From positions 1,798,001 to 1,862,000 of the forward strand of contig NZ_LR962863.1 in assembly GCF_900458895.1 (NCBI RefSeq): a stretch of DNA of 64,000 nt, written 5' to 3'. Positions 31,677 to 43,599 of this stretch are shown here, piece after piece. Positions within the stretch are counted from its first letter, which is position 1. Every line of letters starts with the position of its first letter. The notes below the pieces were generated by a model. The model worked only from the letters and a program-made list of their open reading frames with translations. It was not told where the DNA came from and did no database searches. Position numbers and translations under genes: made by a program. This DNA is from Staphylococcus schleiferi (GTDB lineage: Bacteria > Bacillota > Bacilli > Staphylococcales > Staphylococcaceae).

Positions 31677-32252
31677 ATGAAGAAAGGCTTAACATTATCA
31701 GATATTCTGGTCACTGTATTGGTTTCAGTCATTTTTGCAGTGATTTATAATTTATGGTGGATTGTGAATAATACAGTTCAACCTTTAGGATTACATTTAG
31801 ATCAACTTATGTATGGTATGTGGTTTAGTGCCGCTGTCGTTGCATATCTTATCATTCCAAAAATGGGGATTGCACTTTTAGCTGAATTTGCTGCAGGAGC
31901 TGGGGAAACGATTCTCATGGGACGTTTTGATATTCCTACGATTATTTATGCATTGCTACAAGGTCTTGCTTGTGAGATTGTATTTGCTATTTTCAGATAT
32001 AAATCTCGTGCATTAATGGTAGCTGTTCTTGCAGGTATGGCAGCTGCAATCATTAGTTTACCGATTGACTGGTACTATGGTTACTTAAATGAAGTTGCCA
32101 CATGGAATCTTATTTTACTTATTTCATTCCGTGTTATCAGTGGTGCAGTTCTAGCGGGTGTATTTCCTTATATCTTAGTCAAAGCCCTGGATCAGACCGG
32201 TGTCACTAAACTATTTCGACCTGCATCTAAAGATGATTACGATACATTGTAA
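31677..32252 (+). CDS. ykoE: Thiamine precursor (HMP) ECF transporter, S component YkoE
   Basis: A 191-residue, about six-helix membrane protein beginning MKKGLTLSDILVTVLVSVIF. It is the substrate-binding subunit of the YkoEDC energy-coupling-factor importer for hydroxymethylpyrimidine or thiamine. A longer frame reaches back into the leader, but GGGAGG is placed for the ATG at 31677. Controlled by the TPP riboswitch. Confidence 0.92.
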   Translation: MKKGLTLSDILVTVLVSVIFAVIYNLWWIVNNTVQPLGLHLDQLMYGMWFSAAVVAYLIIPKMGIALLAEFAAGAGETILMGRFDIPTIIYALLQGLACEIVFAIFRYKSRALMVAVLAGMAAAIISLPIDWYYGYLNEVATWNLILLISFRVISGAVLAGVFPYILVKALDQTGVTKLFRPASKDDYDTL

Positions 32253-32264
32253 GGTGGCTTCATT

Positions 32265-33671
32265 GTGTTAAAAGTTAAAAATTTACGCTTAAAATATCCA
32301 AGCGCACCCTATAAAATTTTTGATGGTATCGATATTGAAATAAAAGATAAAGAAAAAGTACTTTTACTTGGCCCTTCAGGTTCAGGTAAAAGTACATTAC
32401 TCAATGTATTAAGTGGTATCGTACCGAATTTAATTGATTTACCTATGAAATATGATGAACTGCAAATTGCTGAGCACTCAGGTGTTATTTTTCAAGATCC
32501 TGATTCACAATTTTGCATGCCACAAGTGAATGAAGAGCTTGCTTTCATTTTAGAAAATCAGCAAGTCCCCCGTCATGAAATGGATGCAAAAATTCAATGG
32601 GCTTTAAAACAAGTGGGCCTTGATATTAATCCTAAACAATTGATCCATCATCTTAGCGGTGGGATGAAACAGAAGCTAGCCATTGCTGGCACTTTATTAC
32701 AACGTGCAGATACTTTGTTTTTAGATGAGCCCACAGCAATGCTTGATACAGAAGCTACTGAAAATTTATGGACCTTGTTGAAAACGCTATGGCAAGACCA
32801 AACGGTATTAATTGTTGAACATAAAGTGGCACATATTTGGGACCATGTTGATCGTGTCATTTTAATGAATCATCAGGGTGAAATCATTCAACAAGGGACA
32901 CCAAGCGATATTATGAAAAATTATGAATCTCTACTCACTGAATATGGCGTATGGCACCCTAAAGCATGGTCGCATGCCCCTGAACCACAAAAAGCTCCCT
33001 TTTCTGAGCAGGCATCATTATTTGAATTGGCGTTTCATCAAGGGGCTGTCCAAAGAAATCGTCAAACTTTATATGAAGTTGAAGACTTGACCATTCGTTC
33101 TGGAGAATGGATAACTTTAACTGGGAAAAATGGTACAGGCAAAACGACGCTATTAGAATCGATTATGCAGTTGATTCGTTATAAAGGCAAGATGACTTTT
33201 AATGGCAAAAAACTCACTAAAATTAAAGATGCTGCGCAACACATGTATCTGGTTTATCAAAATCCGGAGCTACAATTTATTCAAAATAGTGTATACGATG
33301 AAATCTATATTAATTACCACCATATGGATTCTAAAAATGCCAAATCTCGCACGTCTGAGATGCTCGCACTTCTTGATTTAGAGCATGTCTCACAGCAACA
33401 TCCTTTTGAACTCTCAATGGGACAGAAAAGACGTTTAAGCGTGGCAACAGCTTTAAGTACTGAAGCGGATATCATTCTCTTAGATGAGCCTACATTTGGT
33501 TTGGATAGTCACAATACATTTAAACTTATTGAATTGTTTCAAAAACGTGTCGCTCAAGGACAAACGATTTTAATGGTAACCCATGACCCACATATTATTC
33601 AACGTTATCCATCAAGACGTTTAGAAGTTAGAGGCAAACAATTACATGAAGTCGAGGTGGTGCGTGAATGA
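32265..33671 (+). CDS. ykoD: ECF transporter ATPase YkoD (two fused ABC domains)
   Basis: 468 residues with two complete ATPase domains: Walker A GPSGSGKST and signature LSGGMKQKL in the first half, GKNGTGKTT and LSMGQKRRL in the second, with matching LFLDEPT and ILLDEPT Walker B motifs. It corresponds to EcfA1-EcfA2 fused. GTG start at 32265 with AAGGTGG 7 bases upstream. Overlaps ykoC by four bases. Confidence 0.93.
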   Translation: MLKVKNLRLKYPSAPYKIFDGIDIEIKDKEKVLLLGPSGSGKSTLLNVLSGIVPNLIDLPMKYDELQIAEHSGVIFQDPDSQFCMPQVNEELAFILENQQVPRHEMDAKIQWALKQVGLDINPKQLIHHLSGGMKQKLAIAGTLLQRADTLFLDEPTAMLDTEATENLWTLLKTLWQDQTVLIVEHKVAHIWDHVDRVILMNHQGEIIQQGTPSDIMKNYESLLTEYGVWHPKAWSHAPEPQKAPFSEQASLFELAFHQGAVQRNRQTLYEVEDLTIRSGEWITLTGKNGTGKTTLLESIMQLIRYKGKMTFNGKKLTKIKDAAQHMYLVYQNPELQFIQNSVYDEIYINYHHMDSKNAKSRTSEMLALLDLEHVSQQHPFELSMGQKRRLSVATALSTEADIILLDEPTFGLDSHNTFKLIELFQKRVAQGQTILMVTHDPHIIQRYPSRRLEVRGKQLHEVEVVRE

Positions 33672-34459
33672 TAGAGTCATGGAAAATACGTAATACGTTT
33701 ATGGATCAAGTGAACATTGTAACGAAGCTATTTTTAGGCATCGCGTTATTCTTTTTCATCATTTTTATTCATAATTTTGATTTTATGATTTACCTCGCCA
33801 CAATCATGTTTATATTTATGTGGCTTGTTAGTGGAACTAAATGGAAAGTTGTTTTAACCTTTTCGCTTATTGCGACATTTTTTGCGCTGACTTCATCTCT
33901 TTTTATGATTTTTTATGGCCATGGGAAGCACGTTTTATTTTCGTTTGGTTTCGTCAAAATAAGTACTGAAAGTTTAGTCAGAGGCCTTCACCTCTCTTTT
34001 CGAACAATGACAATCAGTTATTTTGGCTTGTCTATTGCGTTTACTTCGCAAGTCATTATGATTTTTTATAGTTTTATGCAACATCTAAAAGTCAAACCTA
34101 AAGTCGCATATGCATTTATGGCTGCGTTTCGTATGATTCCTTTAATGATTGATGCTTTATTCCAATTAAGAAATTCATTAAAGATGCGTTACCAAATGAT
34201 CGATAATCAAAATTATTCAGGCTTTAAGCGATTGAAACATTTACTCATTCCTTTATTAAGTCAAAATATCCGAAAAGCGCATCGTCTTTCGGTAGCAATG
34301 GAGAAAAAAGGCTTTAAAGATGGACCACGCACATATTACTATCATGTGCCGTTCAGTTATAGAGATATCGTTTTAATCGTCATTACATTGGGTATTGTAA
34401 TGCTGTCTTTCATATTAGCAGGTACGTTACCATTAACTGGAATTACAGATGCGCGCTAA
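33668..34459 (+). CDS. ykoC: ECF transporter T component YkoC
   Basis: A 263-residue transmembrane coupling subunit (EcfT family) with about five to six helices. The cytoplasmic loop with coupling motifs includes AMEKKGFKDGPRTYY. Last gene of ykoEDC. A short hairpin (34445-34453 with 34469-34477, then GTTTT) overlapping the stop may terminate the operon. Confidence 0.9.
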   Translation: MIESWKIRNTFMDQVNIVTKLFLGIALFFFIIFIHNFDFMIYLATIMFIFMWLVSGTKWKVVLTFSLIATFFALTSSLFMIFYGHGKHVLFSFGFVKISTESLVRGLHLSFRTMTISYFGLSIAFTSQVIMIFYSFMQHLKVKPKVAYAFMAAFRMIPLMIDALFQLRNSLKMRYQMIDNQNYSGFKRLKHLLIPLLSQNIRKAHRLSVAMEKKGFKDGPRTYYYHVPFSYRDIVLIVITLGIVMLSFILAGTLPLTGITDAR

Positions 34460-34567
34460 CACGAGTCACGCATCTGTTGCGTTTTCATGATCTCGATGAT
34501 ATGAAAAGGCATCGCACAGATTTCCTTTTAATCCCGTTTATAATTCCATCTGCAAAGGAAATCGGCA

Positions 34568-34608
34568 CGTCACTTAAATCACAGAATAACACTGTGATTT
34601 AAGTGACG
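34568..34608. repeat. Perfect 17-base inverted repeat
   Basis: CGTCACTTAAATCACAG (34568-34584), 7-base loop, CTGTGATTTAAGTGACG (34592-34608). No T tract on either side, so not a standard terminator. Unexplained. Confidence 0.6.
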
Positions 34609-34772
34609 AACCATCGATGATGTAAGGCAGCATTCCCATACAATGCCTTGCCTTTGGCAGAGTAGACGTATATTGACGAAAGTTTTTTATAAAGCTTACG
34701 CGCAATATAGTCTGCTTATGCCTCTTTTTTTATGAGGATTTTTTTGCGCTCTGTCGAATCGGACAGTTACGC

Positions 34773-34815
34773 AAAAAAGAGGTTAAGCCGCATAACATGG
34801 CTTAACCTCTTTTTT
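34773..34815. terminator. Strong bidirectional terminator
   Basis: AAAAAAGAGGTTAAGCC (34773-34789) and GGCTTAACCTCTTTTTT (34799-34815) are perfect 17-base arms. Confidence 0.85.
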
Positions 34816-34880
34816 GGATGAGCTACAATATGAGACGTTATACTCAATTACACATAGATACTCTTTCTTCTAATATAAGA

Positions 34881-34930
34881 AAATACAACCTCCTCAATTG
34901 ACGAACGGCGTAATTGGGGAGGTTGTATTT
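34881..34930. terminator. Terminator of the pur operon
   Basis: AAATACAACCTCCTCAATT (34881-34899) pairs with AATTGGGGAGGTTGTATTT (34912-34930), 50 bases beyond purD on the minus strand. Confidence 0.85.
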
Positions 34931-34985
34931 CTGTTTCAATTTCTATCATTGAAGTGACGACGTCTCTTCATGTAAAGTTTATCCA

Positions 34986-36227
34986 TTATGACAATGCTTT
35001 ATTTGCAATATCATTTCGATAAAATAAGGCATCACTTTCTATTTGAGCTACACGTTGATACGCTTGCGCCTGAGCTGATTCAATAGTTGCGCCTTCACCG
35101 ATTGCTAAAATCACACGGCCACCAGAAGTCACATATTGCTCATTTTCATATTTTAATCCACTTACAAAATAATGGTCTAAATCATTTTCAAACCCTGCAA
35201 CAGCTAAACCTTTGTCATAGTCACCTGGGTAACCTTTTGAAGCAAGCATCACGCCGACTACAGCATTTTCTTTCCATTTCATATCAATAGGTTGCTTTTC
35301 ATCTAATGCAATGATATGTGCCATAAGGTCACTTTCTAGGCGTGTTAATAAAACTTGTGCTTCGGGATCGCCAAAGCGTGCATTAAATTCTATGACTTTA
35401 GGACCTTCTTTCGTTAAAATCGCGCCAATATATAATAGACCAAAGAAGTCATAACCTTCTGCCTGCATCGCTTTTGCAATAGGCTGAGCAATCTTTTCAT
35501 TAGCTTCTTTTAAAACTTGGTCACTGATATGTGGAACTGGGCAGTAAGCACCCATTCCGCCCGTATTAGGACCTTGATCTTGATCGAAAGCACGTTTATG
35601 ATCTTGCGCAATCGTATCAAAAGGTACGGCATAGTCACCATTAACAAATGTCATGAGTGAAAACTCTTCACCTTCTAAAAACTGTTCAAAAACCACTTTG
35701 CTTTCTTTTTCAGGATATAAAATATCAACTGCTTCTTGCGCTTGCTCACGCGTTTCTGCAATAATTACGCCTTTACCAGCTGCTAAACCATCTTTTTTCA
35801 AGACCACTGGCAATTCACATGTTTCAATGTAAGCTAAAGCTTCCTCTTTATCATTAATTTCACGATAATCTGCTGTTGGGATATCATATTTTTCCATAAG
35901 ACGCTTAGCAAAAGATTTTGATCCTTCGATTTGTGCAGCATCTTGATTAGGGCCAAATACTTTGATTTTTTCCGCTCTTAATAAGTCAGCTAATCCCCCA
36001 GTTAAAGGTTGCTCTGGTCCAATGATTACCCACTCTACTTGATGGTCTTTTGCAAATTCAACAATGCGATCGTGTTCCGTTTCAGCAATTTCTGAATGCA
36101 CTTCGGCTACATGATTCATTGCAACATTTCCTGGGATTGCAAAAACTTTTGAAACGAGCTGAGATTGATTTAATTTGTGTGCAAGTGCGTGTTCACGCCC
36201 GCCACCACCAACGACCAATACATGCAT
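34986..36227 (-). CDS. purD: Phosphoribosylamine-glycine ligase (GAR synthetase)
   Basis: A 413-residue ATP-grasp ligase, second step of purine synthesis. It starts [20 protein letters not shown], with [25 protein letters not shown] and the ATP-grasp [19 protein letters not shown]. Last gene of purEKCSQLFMNHD. Confidence 0.97.
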   Translation of the reverse strand: MHVLVVGGGGREHALAHKLNQSQLVSKVFAIPGNVAMNHVAEVHSEIAETEHDRIVEFAKDHQVEWVIIGPEQPLTGGLADLLRAEKIKVFGPNQDAAQIEGSKSFAKRLMEKYDIPTADYREINDKEEALAYIETCELPVVLKKDGLAAGKGVIIAETREQAQEAVDILYPEKESKVVFEQFLEGEEFSLMTFVNGDYAVPFDTIAQDHKRAFDQDQGPNTGGMGAYCPVPHISDQVLKEANEKIAQPIAKAMQAEGYDFFGLLYIGAILTKEGPKVIEFNARFGDPEAQVLLTRLESDLMAHIIALDEKQPIDMKWKENAVVGVMLASKGYPGDYDKGLAVAGFENDLDHYFVSGLKYENEQYVTSGGRVILAIGEGATIESAQAQAYQRVAQIESDALFYRNDIANKALS

Positions 36228-36246
36228 AGTATGCGTTCCTCCTTCA

Positions 36247-37725
36247 TTAATGTTTGAAATGGCGCATGCCTGTAGTTACCATAGCGATACCATATTGATT
36301 CGCCATATCGATTGAATCTTGATCTTTAATAGAACCCCCTGGTTGTATAATGGCTTTAATACCTGCTTTTGCAGCAGTTTCAACTGTATCACTCATAGGG
36401 AAGAAACCATCTGACGCTAATACGACTTGATCGTTCATTTCGATTGCACGCTCAATAGCAATTTTAGCAGAACCGACACGATTCATTTGTCCCGCGCCAA
36501 TCCCCACAGTTTGTTTGTCATTAGCTAATACAATCGCGTTACTTTTCACTGACTTAACAACTTGCCAACCTAACAATAATGCATTCCATTGTTCTTCTGT
36601 TGGTTTCGCTTCTGTAACAACGGTCATGTTTTCTTTTTTAACATCGAAGTGATCTTTATCTTGAACAAGATAGCCACCTGAAACAGAGACAAATTCAACT
36701 TCATCTTTTTCTTCAGACATTTCAATTTCAAGTAATCGGATGTTTTTCTTTTGTTGCAATACGTCGAGCGCCTCTTTTTCAAATTTTGGCGCAATCACAA
36801 CTTCTAAGAAAATAGAATGTAAATCTTCAGCAAGCGCTTTTGTAACTGGACGGTTTAATGCAACGATACCACCAAAAATAGATTGACTGTCTGCCTCATA
36901 TGCATGTTGATACGCTTGATGAATGTCTGAAGCAATACCTACACCACATGGGTTCATATGCTTAACTGCAACTGCAGTCGGTAAATCGAATTTTTTAACA
37001 AGTGTTAATGCCGCATCCGCATCTTTAATATTGTTATAGCTCAATTGCTTACCATGCAGTTGTTTTGCACCTGCAATGGTATTCGGAGCTGATGATGTAC
37101 GAACAAATGACGCAGACTGTTGCGGATTTTCACCATAGCGTAAAGTTTCTTTATTGTCACTGAAAAATTCAACAATCGCTTGGTCATATTCAAATGTATG
37201 ATTAAAAACTTTAATCATTAATGACTTTCTATAAGCTTCATCTAAAGTACCATTTTGAATACGCTCAATCACTGTGTCATAATCAGTTGGATCCACAATC
37301 GTTGTAACATGTTTAAAGTTTTTCGCAGCAGCTCTTAACATTGTCGGCCCACCGATATCAATGTTTTCAATTGCGTCCATTTCTGTCACATCTGGATTTT
37401 TTACTGTTTCTTTAAATGGATATAAATTAACAACCACCATATCAATTAAATCAATATTTTGTTTTTTTAATTGTTCTAAATGCTCCGGTTTATCTCTATC
37501 AGCGAGAATACCGCCATGAACAGCTGGGTGAAGTGTTTTAACACGTCCATCCATTATTTCCTCAAACTGTGTTAATTCAGACACTGATGCCACTTTCACT
37601 CCTGCTTCATCAATTGCACGATATGTGCCACCTGTTGAATATAATGCATAACCTGCATCGACTAATGATTTGGCAAATTTAACAATACCTGTTTTATCAG
37701 AAACACTCAAAATTGCTTTTTTCAT
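36247..37725 (-). CDS. purH: AICAR formyltransferase / IMP cyclohydrolase
   Basis: A 492-residue bifunctional enzyme for the last two steps to IMP. The N-terminal MGS-fold IMP cyclohydrolase begins [14 protein letters not shown] and contains STGGT. The C-terminal formyltransferase has [11 protein letters not shown] and the conserved NRVGSAKIA. It uses 10-formyl-THF, supplied by nearby folD. Confidence 0.97.
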   Translation of the reverse strand: MKKAILSVSDKTGIVKFAKSLVDAGYALYSTGGTYRAIDEAGVKVASVSELTQFEEIMDGRVKTLHPAVHGGILADRDKPEHLEQLKKQNIDLIDMVVVNLYPFKETVKNPDVTEMDAIENIDIGGPTMLRAAAKNFKHVTTIVDPTDYDTVIERIQNGTLDEAYRKSLMIKVFNHTFEYDQAIVEFFSDNKETLRYGENPQQSASFVRTSSAPNTIAGAKQLHGKQLSYNNIKDADAALTLVKKFDLPTAVAVKHMNPCGVGIASDIHQAYQHAYEADSQSIFGGIVALNRPVTKALAEDLHSIFLEVVIAPKFEKEALDVLQQKKNIRLLEIEMSEEKDEVEFVSVSGGYLVQDKDHFDVKKENMTVVTEAKPTEEQWNALLLGWQVVKSVKSNAIVLANDKQTVGIGAGQMNRVGSAKIAIERAIEMNDQVVLASDGFFPMSDTVETAAKAGIKAIIQPGGSIKDQDSIDMANQYGIAMVTTGMRHFKH

Positions 37726-37741
37726 GGTTTAATTTAACTCC

Positions 37742-38308
37742 TTATTGAATAATCTTCTTTATTACGGTTGGATATAATTCATATTCTAATGATTTAATAC
37801 GTTGTTCTAATGTAGATATCGTATCATCTTTATAAATCGGACATGTACGTTGTTCAATAATTTGTCCAGTGTCCATGCCTGCATCAACATAATGTACAGT
37901 TGAACCCGTTTGGTCATCGCCACTATTTAATGCTTGTCCGACTGCGTTTTTACCTTTATATTTCGGTAATAATGAAGGATGAATATTAAGCATACGACCT
38001 TCATATGCTGATAATAACGTTTCACCAATGAGTCGCATATAACCCGCTAAAACAATCCATTCTGCTTGTTCAGCTTTCAAATGTTTAAGCACATCCGCTT
38101 CATACGCCGCTTTATTTTCATACGTTTTAGGTACAAAAGCATGAACGGGTATTCCATGTTGTTGCGCTAGTGCAATACACGCGGCTTCTGGTTGATCTGT
38201 ATATAGCGCTGTCACTTCTATATTTTGCAATTCACCTTCACGAATGCGTGTCATAATATTATCGAAATTCGTCCCTGAGCCTGAAGCAAAAATCGCAATT
38301 TTAATCAC
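37742..38308 (-). CDS. purN: GAR formyltransferase
   Basis: 188 residues starting [18 protein letters not shown]. The catalytic site [12 protein letters not shown] and [13 protein letters not shown] are intact. It adds the C8 formyl group. Overlaps purM by four bases. Confidence 0.96.
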   Translation of the reverse strand: MIKIAIFASGSGTNFDNIMTRIREGELQNIEVTALYTDQPEAACIALAQQHGIPVHAFVPKTYENKAAYEADVLKHLKAEQAEWIVLAGYMRLIGETLLSAYEGRMLNIHPSLLPKYKGKNAVGQALNSGDDQTGSTVHYVDAGMDTGQIIEQRTCPIYKDDTISTLEQRIKSLEYELYPTVIKKIIQ

Positions 38309-39339
38309 AGTGCCGCCTCCGTTAAGCGAATGGCTTCATCTTCTTCAGTAATTGTACCTATTGTGTAAGATTGAACATCCGCTGCTTTTAAAATTTGATG
38401 CACTTTTGTTTCATCTTCAGGTCGAACAATAAGTGTAAAACCGATGCCCATATTAAAGATGTGATACATTTCATCACTATCAACTTGTGCTTCTTGTTGT
38501 AACCATTCAAATACTTTAGGTGTTGGGAAAGATTCTGTATTAACAACGGCTGTCTTACCTTGTGGAAGTGCTCTAGGAATATTTTCATAGAAGCCACCCC
38601 CTGTAATATGTGTCATCGCTTTAATTTGTACTTGTGATTTCACCTCAAGTACAGGTTTAACATATAGTGCAGTCGGTGTTAAAAATACATCTAAGTAGCT
38701 TTTCCCTGCTTCAAATTCATCTTCGACATTAATGCCAGATTGTGCAATTAAGCGACGTACTAAACTATAACCATTTGAGTGAATACCATTGGATGCAAGT
38801 CCAATGATGACATCTCCTTTTTCAACTTTTGAGCCATCGATATAGTCTTCTTTTTCAACAGCACCTACAGCAAAACCAGCGACATCATATTCACCTTCGT
38901 GATACATCTCACCCATTTCAGCCGTTTCGCCACCGATTAACGCTGTATTTGTAGCAACACAACCATCACTAATTCCTTTGACAATTTGCTCAATGACTTC
39001 AGGTACGACCTTATTTGTAGCAATGTAATCTAAGAAGTATAATGGCTCTGCACCTGTCGTTAAAATGTCATTGACACACATGGCTACTGCATCAATACCG
39101 ATGCTGTCATGTTGATTATAGTCAATCGCAAGTTTTAGTTTTGTACCGACGCCATCTGTACCTGATACGAGGACAGGCGCTTTCATGTTCAGTTGTGATA
39201 AATCAAAAGTTGCCCCAAAGCCACCTAATCCACCGAGTACTTCTTTGCGCATTGTTCTTTCAACATGACTGGACATACGTTTGACCGCTTCATAACCTGC
39301 CTCAATGTCCACCCCAGCTTTTTTATACGATTCAGCCAT
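38305..39339 (-). CDS. purM: Phosphoribosylformylglycinamidine cyclo-ligase (AIR synthetase)
   Basis: A 344-residue ATP-dependent enzyme of the PurM/PurL superfamily: [18 protein letters not shown] start, [25 protein letters not shown] and [12 protein letters not shown] motifs. Within the pur operon, 3 bases after purF. Confidence 0.97.
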   Translation of the reverse strand: MAESYKKAGVDIEAGYEAVKRMSSHVERTMRKEVLGGLGGFGATFDLSQLNMKAPVLVSGTDGVGTKLKLAIDYNQHDSIGIDAVAMCVNDILTTGAEPLYFLDYIATNKVVPEVIEQIVKGISDGCVATNTALIGGETAEMGEMYHEGEYDVAGFAVGAVEKEDYIDGSKVEKGDVIIGLASNGIHSNGYSLVRRLIAQSGINVEDEFEAGKSYLDVFLTPTALYVKPVLEVKSQVQIKAMTHITGGGFYENIPRALPQGKTAVVNTESFPTPKVFEWLQQEAQVDSDEMYHIFNMGIGFTLIVRPEDETKVHQILKAADVQSYTIGTITEEDEAIRLTEAAL

Positions 39340-39342
39340 TTA

Positions 39343-40765
39343 TTACACTCCTCTTCTTTTCATTTCTTTCGCTTCTGGCAATTGATGATCTACAATTTCA
39401 ATTGGATATTCACCTGTAAAGCAAGCGTTACATTCACCTTTAGAACCGTGCGCTCCGAACACTTCATGCATCCCATCTACAGATAAATACGTTAATGTAT
39501 CTGCACCAATCATTTTTCGGATTTCTTCGACGCTATGTTGTGCTGCCATCAGTTCAGCATGTGTAGAAACGTCTATCCCGTAATAACATGGATCTTGTAA
39601 TGGAGGTGAAGAAATACCCATATGCACTTCTTTAGCACCTGCTGATTTTAATGCTTTCACAATGTATTTACTTGTCGTTCCACGCACAATGGAGTCATCT
39701 ATCACCACGACATGTTTTCCTTCAATCACATCACGAATTGGAGAATGCTTCATTCGGACTTGACGCTCTCTGACTGTTTGATCAGGTGTAATAAAAGTAC
39801 GGCCAATATATCGATTTTTTAATAATCCTTGTTCATTCGGAATTCCTGTGTATTCAGAAAAACCTTTTGCAGCTTGAAGAGAAGAATCAGGCACACCAAT
39901 AACGATGTCTGCATCTACTCCCATTTCTTCAGCTAACTTGCGCCCTAAAGCTTTTCTGACATTATAAATAGAATGATTTCGAAATTCAGAATCAGGACGT
40001 GCAAAATATACATATTCCATAGAACACATCTTATGATCTACATCAGGCGTATACATATCGTAGTCCACATCATCTTCATTTGAAAATGTGATTAATTCTC
40101 CAGGTTCAATATCACGAATATACTCTGCACCAATTGCTGTAAAAGCACATGTTTCACTAGCTACACAATATGCTCCGTCCACTTTACCAAGCATTAAAGG
40201 ACGTACCCCACGATTATCTCGTGTTACGGTCAATTGCTGTTCATTTAAAATGACACAACTAAAGGCACCTTTCACTTGGTTCAACGCAGCTTTTTGATTC
40301 GTCTTAATATTTTTCGATTTACCTTTAATGAGTAAGTGTGCTAAAACTTCTGAATCACTTGTTGTTTGGAATATGCCGCCTTCAGACTCAATCGCTTTAC
40401 GAATTTGACCTGCATTTGTCAAATTCCCATTATGCGCTAATCCTAAGTCCCCTTTTGAATGTTTAAACAAAAAGGGTTGGACATTTGAAATTTCACTTGC
40501 ACCCGTTGTCGCATAACGGACATGACCGATAGCGTGCGCATAACCTTGAAGTGAGTTAAGTTGTTGTTCTGAAATCGCTTCGGGAAGTAATCCCATACCA
40601 CGTGCGCCAAAGAGTTGCTCACCATTCGAACATACAATTCCAGCACCTTCTTGACCACGGTGTTGTAAACTGTGTAAAGCCATGTATGTTAAATGTGCCG
40701 CATGTGGATGATTCCAAATTCCAAAAAACACCGCATTCTTCATTTAGTCCACGGATGTCATACAT
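39343..40765 (-). pseudogene. purF: Amidophosphoribosyltransferase, frameshifted near its start in this sequence
   Basis: The longest frame opens MKNAVFFGIWNHPHAA and lacks the catalytic N-terminal Cys. Upstream in another frame is [14 protein letters not shown], the true start with the Cys nucleophile. The two join if one base of the A6 run at 40723-40728 (T6 coding) is removed, giving 473 residues. The glutaminase domain and the PRPP site VVIDDSIVRGTTS are intact. The corrected start at 40765 overlaps purL by 22 bases, and an AAGGGG lies 10 bases upstream. It is the committed step of purine synthesis, so error is more likely than loss. Confidence 0.88.
40723..40728 (-). other. Frame break in purF (A6 tract)
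   Basis: Coding strand TGC GGT GTT TTT TGG should be TGC GGT GTT TTT GGA. One extra T. Confidence 0.88.
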
Positions 40766-42933
40766 GCCTCAATAGCCCCTTCCCAGTTTCTTTTAAGTTC
40801 TGATGTACGACGTTCGATTACACTTTCTTTACCTTCTACTTTAAAGTCGTCAGTGTCAGTGAAAGAACCAATTAGTGTTGCATCTTCAATATCAATGCTT
40901 TGTCCTTTTTTAACAGCGACAATATAACGCCCTTGTGTCTCACTAAACAACTGTGCATTCGTTAAATCAAATTTTGCATCAATACCTAAGCTGTAATGCG
41001 CACTCATTTTAGCTAATGTAAGTAATAAACCGCCTTTACCGACTGTTTGTGTATGTGAAACTTTTCCACTGCGAATCGCTGAACGGATTGCTTCGCCTCT
41101 TTGTACTTCTTTAGATAGATCGATATGCGCCTCTTCATGATTGACACCGCCATGTAAAAGTTTCTCAATTTGGCTTCCACCAAAGCTATCTGTCGTTTCA
41201 CCTACAACATAAAGTGTATCGCCAACAGATGGTTGATATGATTTTAAATAATCGATATCTTCTATTAATCCCACCATACCTACAACAGGTGTTGGGAAAA
41301 TTGAAGATGTTCGTGTTTCGTTATAAAGTGATACGTTACCAGATACGACAGGTGTTGCTAATACTTCACATGCTTCAGCCATTCCTCTTGTAGAATCAAT
41401 AAGCTGTTGATAAATGTGTTTTTTCTCAGGAGAACCATAGTTTAAACAGTCCGTCATCGCAAGCGGTTTTGCACCAACTGCGATTAAGTTACGGTATGCT
41501 TCTGCAACGACCATTTTTCCACCTTCATACGCATTATTAAATACGTAACGAGCTTCACCATCGATTGTTGATGCAACAGCTTTATTCGTACCTTCGACAC
41601 GTACAACTGAAGCTTGTAATCCCGGTTTCACAATGGTATTCGCACCGACTTGTTGATCGTATTGATCATACAAGTAATGTTTTGATGCAATTGTAGGATG
41701 CGTCAGTAATTGATCGAATACATTTTCAACATCTATATTGTCGTAATTGTTTGCCGGCGCTTCATGTTGAAGTTTCTCTCCCTCTAATACATAAACTGGT
41801 GCTTCGTCAGCAAGCGGTTCAACAGGGATATCTGCATAAACTTCACCTTCATATGTGAGAACAAAACGATTGGTATCTGTTACTTCACCAATGACTGCAC
41901 TATCTAACTCGTGATAATCAAATAAATCTAAGAACTTTTGTTCAGTTCCTTTCTTAACAACGAGTAACATACGCTCTTGTGTTTCTGAAAGCATCATTTC
42001 ATATGGTGAAATTCCTTTTTCACGTACAGGGACTTTATCTAGTTCTAAATGAATACCGCTGCCCCCTTTTGCAGCCATTTCAGAAGATGAAGATGTCAAA
42101 CCTGCAGCACCCATATCTTGAATTCCTACTAGTTCTTCAAAAGTGATTGCTTCTAAAGTCGCTTCCATTAACTTTTTACCGACAAATGGGTCACCGATTT
42201 GAACAGAAGGACGTTTACTTTCACTTTCTTCTGTTAACTCTTCTGATGCAAAAGTCGCACCGTGAATTCCATCACGTCCTGTTTTTAAGCCAACATAAAT
42301 GACAGAGTTACCTACGCCTTTAGCAGTTCCTTTTTGAATCATGTCATGATCAATAACACCGACACACATCGCATTGACAAGTGGATTACCATCATAGCGT
42401 TCGTCAAATTCAATCTCCCCTGCAGTTGTAGGGATTCCAATACAGTTACCATAGCCACCTATACCTGCAACTACGCCACTTAATAATCGACGGTTCGTTT
42501 TTTCAGTCAGTTCGCCAAAGCGTAAACTATTCAATAAATTAATTGGACGTGCACCGATAGATACGATATCACGAATAATGCCACCAACACCTGTTGCTGC
42601 GCCTTGATACGGTTCTATTGCTGATGGATGGTTGTGTGATTCAACTTTAAACACGACTGCTTGATTATCACCAATATCCACAACACCTGCCCCCTCACCA
42701 GGTCCCATTAATACATGTTCACCTGTAGTTGGGAATTGTTTTAAAAATGGTTTAGAGTGTTTGTAAGAACAGTGTTCACTCCACATTACTGAAAAAATAC
42801 CTGTTTCAGTAAAATTAGGTGTGCGTCCTAAAATTTCAGTTACTTTTTCGAACTCTGTATCACTTAACCCCATATCACGATACAATTTTTCTGATTTAAC
42901 TTCTTCCGCAGACGGCTCTAAAAATTTAGGCAT
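40744..42933 (-). CDS. purL: FGAM synthase, large subunit
   Basis: 729 residues, the size of the small-type PurL that needs PurS and Pur[16 protein letters not shown], the Mg/ATP motif [21 protein letters not shown] and the second domain's [15 protein letters not shown] are intact. Overlaps purQ by 8 bases. Confidence 0.97.
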   Translation of the reverse strand: MPKFLEPSAEEVKSEKLYRDMGLSDTEFEKVTEILGRTPNFTETGIFSVMWSEHCSYKHSKPFLKQFPTTGEHVLMGPGEGAGVVDIGDNQAVVFKVESHNHPSAIEPYQGAATGVGGIIRDIVSIGARPINLLNSLRFGELTEKTNRRLLSGVVAGIGGYGNCIGIPTTAGEIEFDERYDGNPLVNAMCVGVIDHDMIQKGTAKGVGNSVIYVGLKTGRDGIHGATFASEELTEESESKRPSVQIGDPFVGKKLMEATLEAITFEELVGIQDMGAAGLTSSSSEMAAKGGSGIHLELDKVPVREKGISPYEMMLSETQERMLLVVKKGTEQKFLDLFDYHELDSAVIGEVTDTNRFVLTYEGEVYADIPVEPLADEAPVYVLEGEKLQHEAPANNYDNIDVENVFDQLLTHPTIASKHYLYDQYDQQVGANTIVKPGLQASVVRVEGTNKAVASTIDGEARYVFNNAYEGGKMVVAEAYRNLIAVGAKPLAMTDCLNYGSPEKKHIYQQLIDSTRGMAEACEVLATPVVSGNVSLYNETRTSSIFPTPVVGMVGLIEDIDYLKSYQPSVGDTLYVVGETTDSFGGSQIEKLLHGGVNHEEAHIDLSKEVQRGEAIRSAIRSGKVSHTQTVGKGGLLLTLAKMSAHYSLGIDAKFDLTNAQLFSETQGRYIVAVKKGQSIDIEDATLIGSFTDTDDFKVEGKESVIERRTSELKRNWEGAIEACMTSVD

Positions 42934-43598
42934 TTTGTTCCCTCCAACTATTTACCATAGATTCAAATAATTTCACACCACTATCAGTACCAAGAATTGC
43001 TTCTAATGCTCGCTCTGGGTGAGGCATCATGCCACAAACGTTTCCTGCTTTATTCACAATCCCTGCAATATCATCGTGTGAACCATTTGGATTGTCCACA
43101 TATTTCAAAATAATTTGGTTATTTTCTACTAAGTCTTGATAAATTTCTTCCGTACAATAATAATGACCTTCACCATGTGCAACCGGGTAAACCACTTCTT
43201 CACCCTCAGCATAGTTATTTGTAAACGGTGTTTGATGATTTACAATTCTCAAACGTTCGTTGCGACTTACAAATAAGTGTGAGTCATTATGCAACAATGC
43301 ACCAGGAAGAAGTCCAATTTCTGTTAAAATTTGAAAACCGTTACAAACGCCAAGGACAGGTTTGCCTTCTTCTGCAAGTCTTTTAACTTCTTTAATAACC
43401 GGTGCGACACTCGCTACAGCACCTGAGCGCAAATAATCACCAAATGAAAAACCACCAGGAATCAAAACACCGTCGTAGCCATTTTAATGACGTTTCACGA
43501 TAATCCACATAATCAGCTTCTACACCTGATTTGATCGCTGCATTATACATATCACGGTCACAGTTAGACCCTGGGAATCTTAGGACAGCAAACTTCAT
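42926..43598 (-). pseudogene. purQ: FGAM synthase glutaminase subunit, frameshifted in this sequence
   Basis: The start [16 protein letters not shown] (43598) runs in one frame to RETSLK, then reads [10 protein letters not shown] before a stop. The expected sequence [20 protein letters not shown] is in the next frame. Removing one base of the T4 run at 43482-43485 gives 223 residues, exactly the S. aureus length. The catalytic Cys (LGVCNGFQ) and His/Glu (HPERALE) are intact. It supplies ammonia to PurL. Confidence 0.9.
43482..43485 (-). other. Frame break in purQ (A4 tract)
   Basis: Coding TTA AAA TGG CTA should be TTA AAT GGC TAC. One extra A. Confidence 0.85.
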
Positions 43599-43599
43599 T

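Larger units (their letters stand above)
34460..34985. other. Hairpin-rich intergenic region between ykoC and purD
   Basis: No gene. It contains, from left: the ykoC end hairpin, a perfect 17-base inverted repeat (34568-34608), a pair of overlapping hairpins (34739-34815) and a terminator (34881-34930). These are listed below. Confidence 0.7.
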
